A stretch of 64,000 nucleotides of DNA from Hylemonella gracilis str. Niagara R (GCF_000600295.1 NZ_JEMG01000001.1:971062-1035061); one strand, 5' to 3'. Positions 41,689 to 52,947 are shown, numbered from the stretch's first letter. Made by a program: numbers and translations. Notes: generated by a model from the letters alone, not told the origin.

Positions 41689-42642
41689 TTATTTCAACAT
41701 GAGCATCAGATCCGCCAGCCTCAAGCCCAGCGCGGCATACACAAGCTCGTGCCCCAGCGCCATCAGCATCAGGCCCGCGACGGCGAGGAAGGGACCGAAG
41801 GGAATGTAAAACGGCGCTTCTTGCGCCGGCTCATCACCTGCTATGCGCGCCGCTGCCCGCCGGTGCAAGCCGAGCAGCAGCAGGCCGATCAGCGCGCCCA
41901 GGCTGGAAGCGAACAGCAGCAGAGGCGGCAAGGCTGCCCAGCCCAGCCAGGCCCCGAGCGCGGCCAAGAGCTTGAAGTCGCCCTGCCCCATGCCTTCGCG
42001 GCCCGTGACCCAGCGAAAACTGTTGGCCAACAGCCAGAGGCTCAGGTAGCCGATCGCTGCACCCCAGAAGGCATCCGGCAGGGAGGTCCCGGTCCAGCCC
42101 AGCGCCGCACCACTCAAGCCCGTCCATAGCAGGGGCTGGGTCAGGCTGTCGGGCAGCAGGTGGGTGTCCCAGTCGATCAGGGCCAGGGCCAGCAGCACGG
42201 CGCAGAAGCCGGACCAGGCCAGTGCCATCGGCCACTGCGAGCCGCCCGCTTGGGCCGCGCACCAGGCAAACAGCAGGGCCGTGGCCAGTTCCACCAGGGG
42301 GTAACGCAGGCCGATGGCGCCGTGGCAGGCCGAACAGCGGCCCCGCAGCACCAGGTAACTCAGCAGGGGTACGTTTTCATGCCAACGCAGCACATGGCCG
42401 CAGCGCGGGCAGTGCGAGCGCGGACCCAGCAGGGAGAGCACGGGCTCCGAAGACTCAGGCGCTGAGGGGGCGTCGGAACTTGCCGCCGACGCCGCAGCGA
42501 GCTCGGCCTGCCACTGTTTTTCCATCATTCGGGGCAAGCGATGGACCAGCACATTCAGAAAACTGCCGATCAACAGGCCCAGCAGCGCGAAAGCCCCGAT
42601 CCAATCCGCGTCCGGCGCGGTGATGCCCACGGTCAAGTGCAT
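41689..42642 (-). CDS. pilD: Prepilin leader peptidase / N-methyltransferase PilD
   Basis: Membrane aspartic protease of 317 residues that cleaves and N-methylates type IV pilin-like proteins. A four-cysteine zinc site (CPRCGH and CSACHG) lies in the first cytoplasmic loop. The catalytic aspartates are in LIDWDTHLLPD (about residue 165) and GMGQGDFKLL (about 228). Eight hydrophobic segments are readable. The first loop carries an extra Ala/Ser-rich insert. It lies six bases after pilC. Confidence 0.95.
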   Translation of the reverse strand: MHLTVGITAPDADWIGAFALLGLLIGSFLNVLVHRLPRMMEKQWQAELAAASAASSDAPSAPESSEPVLSLLGPRSHCPRCGHVLRWHENVPLLSYLVLRGRCSACHGAIGLRYPLVELATALLFAWCAAQAGGSQWPMALAWSGFCAVLLALALIDWDTHLLPDSLTQPLLWTGLSGAALGWTGTSLPDAFWGAAIGYLSLWLLANSFRWVTGREGMGQGDFKLLAALGAWLGWAALPPLLLFASSLGALIGLLLLGLHRRAAARIAGDEPAQEAPFYIPFGPFLAVAGLMLMALGHELVYAALGLRLADLMLMLK

Positions 42643-42648
42643 TTCTCC

Positions 42649-43884
42649 TCAGACGATCTGGCCCAGCTGGAAAATCGGCAGGTACAAGGCGACCACGATC
42701 CCGCCAATGACGAGCCCCAGCAGCAGGATGATCAGTGGCTCCAGCAGGCCGGATAGCCCCGTCACCAGATCACTGACCTCGGCTTCATGGAAGTCAGCGG
42801 CCTTGGCCAACATGGCATCGATCGCGCCGGACTCCTCGCCGATCGCGCACATCTGCAGCACCATCGGTGCGAAGGCTCCGCTGCGTTCCATGGCGACGGC
42901 CAGGCTGGTGCCCAGGGTGATTTCTTGCCGGATACGGTCGGTGGCTGCCTCATAGACCTGGTTGTCCGCCGCGCCGCGCACCGCCGTCAGGGCCTGCGCC
43001 ATGGGCACGCCGGCACCATGCAGGGTGGCGAGCGTGCGTGTCCAGCGCGCCAGGCAGGATTTGTCCAACAGGGGGCCGACCAGCGGCAGTGTCAACACGG
43101 CGCGGTCTCGCAGGGCGCGCAGCGCCGCATTGCGACCGAGGGCGCGTCGCAGCAGGTAAGCGCCCGCGCTCAACACACCCAGCAAAGCTGCCCACCAGCG
43201 GGCCAGGAAGTCGCTCATGGCCATGAGCAGCAGCGTCGCATGGGGCAGCTCCGCGCCGAAGGAATGGAACACGTCACGGAAGGCGGGGATCACGAAAGCC
43301 ATGATGAGCAACACCACCAGCAAGGCCGTGCCGACCACGACGGCGGGGTACATCAGGGCCGCGCGGATCTTGGAGTGCAGCGCCAGCGTGCGTTCCAGGT
43401 GCAGCGCCAAGCGTTCCAGCATCTGGTCGAGCATGCCCGCCGTTTCACCCGCCTCGACGAGGCTGCAGTACAGGCGATCGAAATGGCGTGGGTGCCGGCC
43501 AAAAGCCGCGCTCAGCGTCGCGCCGGCTTCCACGTCGACGCGGACCTGCCGCAGCAAGGCTGTCAGGCTGGCATGGGCACGACCTTGCGCCACGATGTCG
43601 AAGCCACGCAGCAGCGGCACGCCGGCTTTCACCATGGCGGCGAACTGGCGGGTGAACAGGGCAATGTCCTTGGCGGTGATCCGGCGGGACGGCGGGTTCC
43701 ACCAGCGCCGCTGAATCCGGATGGGCAGGATGTCCTGGTCACGCAAGGCCACCCGCACTGCCTGCGTACTGGCCGCGCGCAATTCGCCGTGGACCATGCG
43801 GCCAGAGGCATCTTCGCCCGTCCAGATGTACAGGACGGGGGTAAGCGCGCGAGGGGCGTTGCGGGGAGGCGCGGCTTTGCTCAT
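42649..43884 (-). CDS. pilC: Type IV pilus assembly inner membrane protein PilC
   Basis: Platform protein of 411 residues with two T2SF/GspF domains (ALFTRQFAAMVKAGVPL at about 70 and LARWTRTLATLHGAGVPMAQAL at about 275) and three membrane segments. It connects the PilB and PilT motors to the pilus. The ATG at 43884 gives the usual length; the upstream frame is not conserved. pilB, usually directly upstream, is missing here. Confidence 0.95.
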   Translation of the reverse strand: MSKAAPPRNAPRALTPVLYIWTGEDASGRMVHGELRAASTQAVRVALRDQDILPIRIQRRWWNPPSRRITAKDIALFTRQFAAMVKAGVPLLRGFDIVAQGRAHASLTALLRQVRVDVEAGATLSAAFGRHPRHFDRLYCSLVEAGETAGMLDQMLERLALHLERTLALHSKIRAALMYPAVVVGTALLVVLLIMAFVIPAFRDVFHSFGAELPHATLLLMAMSDFLARWWAALLGVLSAGAYLLRRALGRNAALRALRDRAVLTLPLVGPLLDKSCLARWTRTLATLHGAGVPMAQALTAVRGAADNQVYEAATDRIRQEITLGTSLAVAMERSGAFAPMVLQMCAIGEESGAIDAMLAKAADFHEAEVSDLVTGLSGLLEPLIILLLGLVIGGIVVALYLPIFQLGQIV

Positions 43885-44048
43885 GCGTTCATCTTCGTCG
43901 ATCCGTCGCGTGCCGTGAACGCGGCGCTGGTTTTGGAGGCATGCACGGCCTTCCAAGCGGTCAGCCCCGCCGTGTTGAGCGATGAAAGACCGGGCGGCTT
44001 CGTCAGCCTGGCGGCATGAGCACATCTGCCCTGTCATGCCCGATTCGC

Positions 44049-45362
44049 TCAGGTTTCGGCAGGATCGTCCAACCCCCGCTCCGAGACGCGGGTCGCCAGC
44101 ACTTTGTCGATGGTGCGTCCGTCCATGTCCACGATTTCCAGGCGCCAGTTTTCCCAAGTCACGACGTCCGCCGTCTGCGGAAGGCGTCCCGTGAGCAACA
44201 TCATCATGCCGCTGAGTGTGTGATAGCGGCCCCGCTCCTCGTCGGGAACCGCCGCCAGGCCGAGGCGATCCTTGAGCTCCGGAACGGGGATGTGGCCATC
44301 GAGCAGCCAACTGCCGTCCTCCCGCTGGACTGCCCACGAAGTCGCGGGATCACGCGGGCTGAATTCACCCGTGATGGCTTCGATCAGGTCCTGCAGGGTG
44401 ACGATGCCCTGAATCTCGCCGTATTCGTCGATGACAAAGGCCATCTGCATGTCGGACTGGCGGAAGTTGTCGAGCAACTCCATGCCCGTGATGGTCTCGG
44501 GGACGTACAGCGGGGACTGCAAAGTCTGTTCGGCCAGTTCGCGACGCTCGCCGCGCAAGGCCCGGGCGAGCCATTGGCGGGCATTGATGACGCCCACCAC
44601 ATGACCGATGCCGCCCTTGACGACGGGAAAGCGCGCATGATCGGACTCCTCGATCCTGGCCATGTTGGCTTCGAAACTCTGTTCCAGGTCCAGAACCACC
44701 ACGTCGCCACGCGGCACCATGAGGGAGGTGATCTGGCGGTCATCGAGCCGGAACACATTGCGCACCATCGCGTGCTCGTGGGACTCGATAACGCCCGCGG
44801 TCGTGCCCTCGGCCAGCATGGCGTGGATTTCCTCCTCGGTCACCGCGTTGGCCGCGTTTTCCTGGACGCCCAGCAGCTTGAGCAGGCCCCGCGTGGAGAC
44901 CGTGAGCAGTTGCACGAAGGGCTTGGTGGCTGCGGCCAGCCAATTGATGGGGCGCGCTACGAGGCGGGCAAACGTCTCAGGGTAGGTCTGGCCCAGACGC
45001 TTGGGCACCAGTTCACCCACCACGATGGAAAAGTAGGTGATGAACACGACCACCAGGGCCGTGGCCGTGATCTGGCTGTAGCTGAGCGGCATGCCCATCG
45101 ACACCAACCAGGTTGACAATGGCGCGGCCAGGGCCGCCTCGCCGACGATGCCGTTGAGCACGCCGATGGACGTGATCCCGATCTGAATGGTCGACAGGAA
45201 ACGCGTGGGGTCCTCGCCGAGCTTCACGGCGGCGATGGCCGCCCGGTCGCCTTCGTCGATGAACTTTTGCAGACGGGCCTTGCGGGCGGACACCAGTGCC
45301 AGTTCGGACATGGCAAAAAGGCCATTCAGCAGGATCAAGGCAATCAGTAAGGCAATTTCCAT
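44049..45362 (-). CDS. CNNM/CorC (hemolysin C)-family membrane protein with CBS domains
   Basis: A 437-residue protein. The N-terminal DUF21/CNNM domain has four hydrophobic segments (residues ~1-190, starting MEIALLIALILLNGLFAMSE). Two CBS motifs follow (~215-335, LMVPRGDVVVLDLEQ and DEYGEIQGIVTLQDLIEAI) and then a CorC_HlyC transporter-associated domain. The family is linked to magnesium or cobalt efflux and ion homeostasis; substrate not known. It occupies the position next to pilC. A single gene with over 140 bases on either side. Confidence 0.9.
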   Translation of the reverse strand: MEIALLIALILLNGLFAMSELALVSARKARLQKFIDEGDRAAIAAVKLGEDPTRFLSTIQIGITSIGVLNGIVGEAALAAPLSTWLVSMGMPLSYSQITATALVVVFITYFSIVVGELVPKRLGQTYPETFARLVARPINWLAAATKPFVQLLTVSTRGLLKLLGVQENAANAVTEEEIHAMLAEGTTAGVIESHEHAMVRNVFRLDDRQITSLMVPRGDVVVLDLEQSFEANMARIEESDHARFPVVKGGIGHVVGVINARQWLARALRGERRELAEQTLQSPLYVPETITGMELLDNFRQSDMQMAFVIDEYGEIQGIVTLQDLIEAITGEFSPRDPATSWAVQREDGSWLLDGHIPVPELKDRLGLAAVPDEERGRYHTLSGMMMLLTGRLPQTADVVTWENWRLEIVDMDGRTIDKVLATRVSERGLDDPAET

Positions 45363-45507
45363 GGGGGTGCTAAGTCAAGTGAGCCTTTGAAACGGGGCTG
45401 CGAAACCGAGTGTGCGCAAGTTCAGGATCAAGGCGAAATTGCGGGTCCAGGCGTGGCCCGCGAGGGAGTCGGGGGCGCGACCGATCGGGCGCTGGCCTGA
45501 ACTGACC

Positions 45508-45867
45508 TCAGGCCACGGCGCAGGCGCAAGGAGGACGCTGCAATCCTTCCAGCGTGGGAGGGGCGAACTTGAGCGGCGCCGATGTGCTCGGTTGGCCAGG
45601 CGCACGGTCGGTACTGTGCCCGCTCACATGGGCTTGGACTGTGTCCGGCAGATCAGGCTGGCCATCGGTCAGCCCGTGATCTGGTGTGAGGTCCAGTTGC
45701 TCCACGTGCTGCTGTGGGTGGGTGGCGCCGCTGGCTTCGGTGGACGAGGAACCGGCAAACACCCGGTCCGGGATGTCTTGGCCCAGCGCATGGAATTGAC
45801 CGAAGGCGAAAAGAACTACGCTTGCAAAAAAATGCAATGTCAGGATGGCGATGGGCCAACGGCGCAT
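45508..45867 (-). CDS. Small membrane-anchored or secreted hypothetical protein
   Basis: A 119-residue protein with an N-terminal hydrophobic segment (RRWPIAILTLHFFASVVLFAF) that could be a signal anchor. The rest is Pro/Thr/His-rich and ends in APPTLEGLQRPPCACAVA. A -10-like TACAAT (on the minus strand, 45877-45882) lies ten bases upstream, and no ribosome binding site is clear. It follows the anti-sigma gene by 35 bases. No family recognised. Confidence 0.5.
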   Translation of the reverse strand: MRRWPIAILTLHFFASVVLFAFGQFHALGQDIPDRVFAGSSSTEASGATHPQQHVEQLDLTPDHGLTDGQPDLPDTVQAHVSGHSTDRAPGQPSTSAPLKFAPPTLEGLQRPPCACAVA

Positions 45868-45902
45868 GATCTGGCGATTGTAGGACCTGCCCTGCCTGAT
45901 CC

Positions 45903-46619
45903 TCAGCGCCAGAGCTTGCCACAGAGCCCGCGGTACACGAAGGGTTGGGTCGGCGCGCGAGGTTGCGTGCCCAGGGGTTCCGTCGACACGGCAAGTTCCA
46001 CGGCGGTGAAGAACAGCTGTTCAGCGGGAACGTCCAGCGTCATGTGGGTCCATGGGCCGTTGTCCAGGGGGCCCAGCGGCGCCATGGCACCCGCCTTGTC
46101 GATGCGCCACAGGTACAAGGTCTGCCCTGGCGGGACGTGGACAGGCGTGACCTGCTTGATGTCCACCACCTTGCCTGCGCGCAGGCTGGAGACGATCAGC
46201 CCTGTTTGCCCCTGCGCCGTGGCGAGCACGCCCACGTAGCTGTCGGGCAGTTGCACGCCCCGTCCTGGGCTGCCCTGGGCCTGCCACAGGATGGGCAGGG
46301 CGGTGCCCAGCATCAAGCCCAGGGCCAAGGCACCGGCGGGCAAGGGCGTCAGCAGATGCCGCCACCAGGCAGTCCGGGGCACAGCAGGCGTGGTCGTGGC
46401 TGCGGCGATCCGGTGCCAGAGCCTGGTGCTCGGGGGCAAGGGCACAAGCTTGTCGTACAGCGGCGCCAGGCGGGTCGTCCATCGGTTCACCGCATCGACC
46501 AAGGCGGGTTGGCCTTGCATCACGTTTTCGAAGCGCCTGCGGGCTTGGCCCTGCAAGGTGCCCGCCACATAGGCAGCGGCCAACAAATCAATGGCTGATG
46601 GATTGCGGTACCAGTTCAT
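45903..46619 (-). CDS. Anti-sigma factor (RskA-like), membrane-anchored
   Basis: A 238-residue protein. An N-terminal cytoplasmic helical domain (IDLLAAAYVAGTLQGQARRRFE) fits an anti-sigma domain, one membrane segment is at about residues 92-110 (AGALALGLMLGTALPILW), and the periplasmic domain is RskA-like (YLWRIDKAGAMAPLGPL, LFFTAVELAVSTEP). It should hold the ECF sigma factor inactive. Its ATG overlaps the sigma stop (ATGA), so the pair is co-translated. The ATG at 46619 is chosen for this overlap; 46637 is also possible. Confidence 0.87.
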   Translation of the reverse strand: MNWYRNPSAIDLLAAAYVAGTLQGQARRRFENVMQGQPALVDAVNRWTTRLAPLYDKLVPLPPSTRLWHRIAAATTTPAVPRTAWWRHLLTPLPAGALALGLMLGTALPILWQAQGSPGRGVQLPDSYVGVLATAQGQTGLIVSSLRAGKVVDIKQVTPVHVPPGQTLYLWRIDKAGAMAPLGPLDNGPWTHMTLDVPAEQLFFTAVELAVSTEPLGTQPRAPTQPFVYRGLCGKLWR

Positions 46620-47185
46620 GCCAGCGCCTCCATGCATCCTTTCAGTCGCATCAGGCTGCGCCGTGTCCAGGCTTTGATGGTGCCCAAGGGGCGTTGCATG
46701 CGCAGGGCGATTTCGGCGTGGGTCAGACCCTCGTAGAACGCGAGCAGCAATGCCCGCCGGGGTTCGGATTCCAGCCTTTCCATGCAGCGTCCCAAGCGCG
46801 CATCGTCCTCATGGCCCAGCAACTGCTCCATGGGAGAGGCGCCCTCGGCCGCGATGTCGTGCGTGCTTTCGTCGCCGGATGCGGTGCGCCATTGCAGCGG
46901 TTCTTCCGGCCTGCGTCTGCGCAGCAGATCTATGGCTCGGTGCCGCGTCACCACGCAGAGCCAAGCCAGTGTCCGGTGCTCGCCAGGCGCGGCTGCGGCG
47001 GATCGGTTCCAGATTCCGACAAACACCTCCTGCAGCACATCCTCGGCCAAGGCGCGATCCTGGGTCACGCGCCAGGCCACCGCCATCAAACGCCCGGCGA
47101 CCCGACGGTAGAGCGACTCCAGCGCCTGTGCATCGCGCAAGGCCACGCGCGCCAGCAAGTGACTGGTTTCGTCTCCGTCGTCCAT
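46616..47185 (-). CDS. ECF RNA polymerase sigma factor (SigK-like)
   Basis: A 189-residue sigma-70 family protein with region 2 (DAQALESLYRRVAGRLMAVA to ALAEDVLQEVFVGIW) and region 4 (RRALLLAFYEGLTHAEIALRM with a helix-turn-helix and GTIKAWTRRSLMRLK). Region 3 is missing, as in ECF sigmas. Together with the overlapping anti-sigma gene it forms a sigma/anti-sigma pair. The ATG at 47185 is chosen since the further upstream frame is low in similarity. The regulon and the triggering signal are unknown. Confidence 0.93.
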   Translation of the reverse strand: MDDGDETSHLLARVALRDAQALESLYRRVAGRLMAVAWRVTQDRALAEDVLQEVFVGIWNRSAAAAPGEHRTLAWLCVVTRHRAIDLLRRRRPEEPLQWRTASGDESTHDIAAEGASPMEQLLGHEDDARLGRCMERLESEPRRALLLAFYEGLTHAEIALRMQRPLGTIKAWTRRSLMRLKGCMEALA

Positions 47186-47264
47186 CTGGGCAGGGTCCCG
47201 GGTTGAGATGGGTCGAGCATACCGCGCCGGCATGCTCGACCATCCCCGAGCGCGGGCGAAGGTC

Positions 47265-47636
47265 TTACTTGGTTTCAGGCTTGACCACATGCCAAACGCC
47301 ACCTTGGCCATCGCCATTGCGATCACCCGGCTTGGCGTCCCCGGCGTAGTAGTACAGCGGCTTGCCATTCACCGTCCACTGGCGTGCACCGCCGCTGGCG
47401 CTGATCAAGCCGAATTCGCCCTTGGCCACGGCTTCGGGCTTGGCGAGGAAAGCCGGCCATGCACTGAGGCAGCCGCCGGTGCAATTGCTTTTGCCGGGTT
47501 CATCCTTGTCGAAGGTATAGACCGTGCGGCCCCCCGCGCCGGTCAGCACGCCATCGCGCACGACCAATTGGGCCTGGACGGCGCCGCTGAGCAAGGCCGA
47601 AATTGCGCAAGCGGCGATGAAGATGCTCTTTTTCAT
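47265..47636 (-). CDS. Secreted COG4315-type repeat protein
   Basis: A 123-residue protein with signal peptide (MKKSIFIAACAISALLSGAV, cut after VQA). The mature part holds two YxFxKD/YxYxGD-type motifs: VYTFDKDEPGKSNCTGGCLS and PLYYYAGDAKPGD, plus GGVWHVV. This family of lipoprotein-like proteins has no firmly known function, and the CTGGC pair may form a disulphide. It is upstream of the sigma gene by 79 bases on the same strand, suggesting one regulon. Confidence 0.85.
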   Translation of the reverse strand: MKKSIFIAACAISALLSGAVQAQLVVRDGVLTGAGGRTVYTFDKDEPGKSNCTGGCLSAWPAFLAKPEAVAKGEFGLISASGGARQWTVNGKPLYYYAGDAKPGDRNGDGQGGVWHVVKPETK

Positions 47637-47646
47637 GAAGTGTGTC

Positions 47647-47693
47647 CTGTCATATCTGGTTGTGGAGTCGCACCATTGCGACTCTGCTGACAG
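47647..47693 (-). promoter_or_regulatory. Nested inverted repeats upstream of the COG4315 gene
   Basis: GAGTCGCA (47665-47672) and TGCGACTC (47677-47684) form a perfect eight-base palindrome around CCAT. Outside it CTGTCA (47647-47652) and TGACAG (47688-47693) are also inverted copies. It lies 11-57 bases before the start codon. It could be an operator or contain an ECF-type promoter; no exact promoter assigned. Confidence 0.45.
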
Positions 47694-47784
47694 AACGCCG
47701 CGATTGCTCATCTGGATGCAGGCATCTGAATTTTTTTGGTGACCGGTGGCACCAGGGCGGCATCCACGGGGCCCAGAAAATGAA

Positions 47785-47816
47785 AAGGGTTAGCAGCCGC
47801 TTGGCTGCTAACCCTT
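47785..47816 (-). terminator. Rho-independent terminator of tRNA-Pro
   Basis: A perfect 14-base stem, AAGGGTTAGCAGCC (47785-47798) with GGCTGCTAACCCTT (47803-47816), and a four-base loop. On the minus strand it is followed by TTCATTTTC, which is the T-rich tail expected after the tRNA. Confidence 0.93.
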
Positions 47817-47824
47817 GAATTTGC

Positions 47825-47901
<77 letters not shown>

Positions 47902-47957
47902 ACTGGTTCAAGGCAGGGCGTCGATGGGGATGCCCTGCCTTGCGGTTGTTTGACGCA

Positions 47958-48959
47958 TCAAGACTGACGCGCAAGCAACTGAGTCGCCAATTGTACCAAA
48001 CTGGCGCTGTATGGATTGACTGGCAAGCCCTGTGCCGCTGCGATGGCGCGCTCGGCTTCCCGGCTCGCGGCGGCGCGGGTCACGTCCAGAGCGCCGGTAC
48101 GGCGCACGATATCTATCACCTCCTGCAGCACCTGGGCATTGCGCGCTTCGTCGTCGCCCAGACCGCTTTCAATGGCACCGCGGATCAGTTGCCGTTCCGA
48201 CTCGGTACCGCGTTGCATGGCGGCAATCAGGGGCAACGTGGCCTTGCCTTCGCGCAGATCGTCGCCCAGGCTCTTGCCCATGACGGAGGCGTCGCCTGCA
48301 TAGTCCAGCACATCGTCGATGACCTGGAAGGCCGTGCCCAGGGCTTGGCCGTAGTCGGCACAGGCAGTCTCAAGTGCTGCGTCGGCCCCCGCCAGGATGG
48401 CACCGCAGCGGGCGCTGGCTTCGAACAGTTTGGCCGTCTTGGAGCGGATGACATGCACATAACCGGCCTCGTCCAGGTCGGCATTGTGCATGTTCATCAG
48501 TTGCTGCACTTCGCCCTCGGCGATCACGTTGGTGGCCTCGGCCAGCACCTCCATGATGCGCATGCTCTGCGCTTCCACCATCATCTGGAAGGCGCGGGAA
48601 TACAGAAAGTCCCCCACCAGCACGCTGGCCGGGTTGCCGAAGGCCTCGTTGGCGGTGGCGTTGCCCCGCCGCAACTTCGAGTCATCCACCACATCGTCGT
48701 GCAGCAGGGTGGCGGTGTGGATGAATTCCACCACGGCGGACAGCGCATGACGGCGCGGGCCCTGGTAACCCAGCGCGCCGCTGACCAGCAGCAGCAGGGC
48801 CGGGCGCAGGCGTTTGCCGCCCGCGCCAATGATGTAGCGGGCCACTTGGCCCACCAGCGGCACGCCCGAATCAAGTCGCTCGCCGATGACCCGGTCCACT
48901 TCCCGCATGTCGTCGGTGATCAGGGTGAGCGGGGAGGGTGCGGATGGGGAGGACACGAC
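47958..48959 (-). CDS. ispB: Octaprenyl diphosphate synthase (long-chain polyprenyl synthase) IspB
   Basis: Trans-prenyltransferase of 333 residues making the ubiquinone side chain. The first aspartate-rich motif is [13 protein letters not shown] (about residue 90), the second DDVLDYAGD (about 220). [12 protein letters not shown] near residue 48 and [13 protein letters not shown] are also typical. The GTG at 48959 is preferred over the ATG at 49013 because a TATAAT box (48991-48996, minus strand) lies between them. It would sit inside a longer gene; the extra residues do not resemble IspB. Chain length is assumed from the group (Q-8). Confidence 0.9.
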   Translation of the reverse strand, partial: VVSSPSAPSPLTLITDDMREVDRVIGERLDSGVPLVGQVARYIIGAGGKRLRPALLLLVSGALGYQGPRRHALSAVVEFIHTATLLHDDVVDDSKLRRGNATANEAFGNPASVLVGDFLYSRAFQMMVEAQSMRIMEVLAEATNVIAEGEVQQLMNMHNADLDEAGYVHVIRSKTAKLFEASARCGAILAGADAALETACADYGQALGTAFQVIDDVLDYAGDASVMGKSLGDDLREGKATLPLIAAMQRGTESERQLIRGAIESGLGDDEARNAQVLQEVIDIVRRTGALDVTRAAASREAERAIAAAQGLPVNPYSASLVQLATQLLARQS

Positions 48960-48990
48960 AGTGGATCGAAGCAAGCGATAGAAGAGCGGG

Positions 48991-48996
48991 ATTATA
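48991..48996 (-). promoter_or_regulatory. Likely -10 box for ispB
   Basis: On the minus strand TATAAT, a perfect consensus, lies 32 bases upstream of the GTG at 48959. No good -35 box is seen around 49013-49020. It supports the shorter IspB start. Confidence 0.55.
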
Positions 48997-49099
48997 GGAA
49001 GCAGGGTCATCACCCCGCTCGGTTGGAGCGCCGGTTCGTGGCAGATGCGACCCCGGCAGGAGCCTGCGGCAGCGTCGATGCGGGAGGGCTGGTCAGTGC

Positions 49100-49129
49100 T
49101 TGGCTAGAATGCGCGGGCCATGCTAGAAT
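49100..49129 (+). promoter_or_regulatory. Likely rplU promoter
   Basis: TTGGCT (49100-49105) and TAGAAT (49124-49129) with an 18-base spacer. A second TAGAAT at 49105-49110, in the same CTAGAAT context, overlaps the -35 and may be another start. The leader to rplU would be about 140 bases. Confidence 0.55.
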
Positions 49130-49274
49130 CGCCGGCTCCGTGGAAATCCGTCCGCGGGGTGCATCCATGGCGCGGCGCCTAGCGCGGCCCAAGCCGCTGT
49201 GTGTCATCGACATGAAGCGCGGCCACGAAAGCCAAGCGCCAAGGATACAGAAACCGATTTCTCAAGAGGTCAAT

Positions 49275-49586
49275 ATGTACGCGGTCATAAAAACCGGTGG
49301 CAAGCAGTATCGCGTTGCCGCTGGCGAAAAGATCAAAGTAGAACAGATTGCTGCGGACGTGGGCCAGGAGATCGTCATCGACCAGGTGCTGGCCGTCGGA
49401 AACGGCGCGGAGCTCAAGGTCGGGACGCCCCTGCTGTCCGGCGCGACTGTCAAGGCCACCGTGGTGGCGCATGGCAAGCACGACAAGGTGCGCATCTTCA
49501 AGCTGCGCCGTCGTAAGCACTATCAGAAACACCAGGGGCACCGCCAGCAGTTCACCGAGCTGCAGATCGGCGCCATCTCCGCATAA
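49275..49586 (+). CDS. rplU: Large ribosomal subunit protein bL21
   Basis: 103 residues, starting [20 protein letters not shown], the exact family start, with [21 protein letters not shown] (in part) as the RNA-binding signature. AAGAGGT lies five bases upstream of the ATG. It is first in the rplU-rpmA pair and divergent from ispB. The frame runs upstream but without resemblance. Confidence 0.99.
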   Translation: MYAVIKTGGKQYRVAAGEKIKVEQIAADVGQEIVIDQVLAVGNGAELKVGTPLLSGATVKATVVAHGKHDKVRIFKLRRRKHYQKHQGHRQQFTELQIGAISA

Positions 49587-49598
49587 GGAGCAGCAGAC

Positions 49599-49856
49599 AT
49601 GGCACAGAAAAAAGGCGGCGGCTCGACGCGAAACGGGCGGGATTCCAAGCCCAAGATGCTCGGCGTGAAGGTGTTCGGCGGTCAGCAGATCAGCGCTGGC
49701 GCCATCATCGTGCGCCAGCGTGGCACCAAGTTCCACCCCGGCGTGAACGTCGGCGTGGGCAAGGACCACACCCTGTTCGCGCTGGCGGACGGCGTGGTGT
49801 CCTTCTCGACCAAGGGCGCGCTGAGCAAGCACATGGTGAACGTGACCACGGCATGA
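49599..49856 (+). CDS. rpmA: Large ribosomal subunit protein bL27
   Basis: 85 residues beginning [16 protein letters not shown]. The N-terminal tail reaches the peptidyl transferase centre. The motifs [10 protein letters not shown] and [13 protein letters not shown] are conserved. It follows rplU by 12 bases with AAGGAGCAG upstream and precedes a terminator-like hairpin. Confidence 0.99.
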   Translation: MAQKKGGGSTRNGRDSKPKMLGVKVFGGQQISAGAIIVRQRGTKFHPGVNVGVGKDHTLFALADGVVSFSTKGALSKHMVNVTTA

Positions 49857-49896
49857 TGCCGGCGGCCTGAACGGCCTTCCAGGGCACTCTCGCACC

Positions 49897-49943
49897 AAAC
49901 CCTGCGCCCACGCTGCCCGTGGGGCGCAGGGTTTGTCGTTTCT
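49897..49943 (+). terminator. Terminator-like hairpin after rpmA
   Basis: AAACCCTGCGCCCACG (49897-49912) pairs with CGTGGGGCGCAGGGTTT (49918-49934) with one bulged base, followed by GTCGTTT. A weak T-run means partial read-through to obgE is likely. Confidence 0.8.
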
Positions 49944-49952
49944 AATCGCTGA

Positions 49953-52189
<2,237 letters not shown>

Positions 52190-52248
52190 GCCGCAGCTTT
52201 GCCCGGTCCGTTTTCCCGGCCAGGCTGCGTACACGGATCAAGTTCGGA

Positions 52249-52947
52249 TCAAATATCCTTGCGGTCGCCGCAAGCCTCGTCCACGTCAGACTTCATGTCT
52301 GGGGGCTGCACATAGGCGGCTTGCGGGTCCGGGTCGAAGCTGGCACCCGGGGGGAGTTCCAGTTCCTGTCCGTGCAAGGCGGGCAGGCCGTTGTTGCGCA
52401 GGCTCGGTTCACGACTTTCACGTGAATCGCGCGTCGGGCGCTGTCCCTGGCGCAGGTAACGGTTGCGTTGTTCAGCACGCGGCAGAAAGCGGGCCAATTC
52501 CGTCAGCGCCATCTCGTAGACACCGCGCTTGAATTCGATCACGGCCTCCAGCGGCACCCAGTAATCGTTCCAGCGCCAGGCGTCGAATTCCGGATGGTCG
52601 GTGGCGCGCAGGTTCAGGTCCCAGTCCTGCCCCAGCAACTGCAGCAGATACCAGATCTGTTTCTGGCCCTTGTAGTGGCCCCGTGCTTCGCGTCGGATGT
52701 AGCGGTCCGGCACCTCGTAGCGCAACCAGTCACGGGTCCGGGCGACGATGCGCACATGTTCCGGCTTGAGCCCGACTTCCTCGCCCAGTTCCCTGAACAT
52801 CGCCTGTTCCGGGGTTTCGCCCCGATCGATGCCGCCTTGCGGGAACTGCCAGGAATGGGTGCGGATGCGCTTGCCCCAGAAAACCTGGTTTTTCTGGTTG
52901 AGCAGGATGATGCCGACGTTGGGCCGAAAGCCGTCCCGGTCAAGCAT
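52249..52947 (-). CDS. rppH: RNA pyrophosphohydrolase RppH
   Basis: A 232-residue Nudix enzyme that converts 5'-triphosphate mRNA ends to monophosphate and starts RNase E-dependent decay. It starts [20 protein letters not shown], with the Nudix box [17 protein letters not shown]...EEVGL. The C-terminal ~60 residues are a variable, Arg/Pro-rich extension past the core. It converges with proB and is divergent from proS, with an AT-rich shared promoter region (about 52948-52985). Confidence 0.95.
   Translation of the reverse strand: MLDRDGFRPNVGIILLNQKNQVFWGKRIRTHSWQFPQGGIDRGETPEQAMFRELGEEVGLKPEHVRIVARTRDWLRYEVPDRYIRREARGHYKGQKQIWYLLQLLGQDWDLNLRATDHPEFDAWRWNDYWVPLEAVIEFKRGVYEMALTELARFLPRAEQRNRYLRQGQRPTRDSRESREPSLRNNGLPALHGQELELPPGASFDPDPQAAYVQPPDMKSDVDEACGDRKDI

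Noticed and set aside
43885-44048. Possible pilB remnant upstream of pilC
   Set aside because: Minus-strand frames here are short, lack a start and show no PilB motifs such as the zinc-binding CxxC region.
45412-46239. Plus-strand frame of 275 codons opposite the anti-sigma gene
   Set aside because: Antisense to a gene with a recognisable membrane anchor and RskA-like domain, and linked by an overlap to the sigma gene.
48959-49013. Longer IspB start at ATG 49013
   Set aside because: A consensus -10 box (48991-48996) would lie inside the gene and the additional residues do not resemble polyprenyl synthases.
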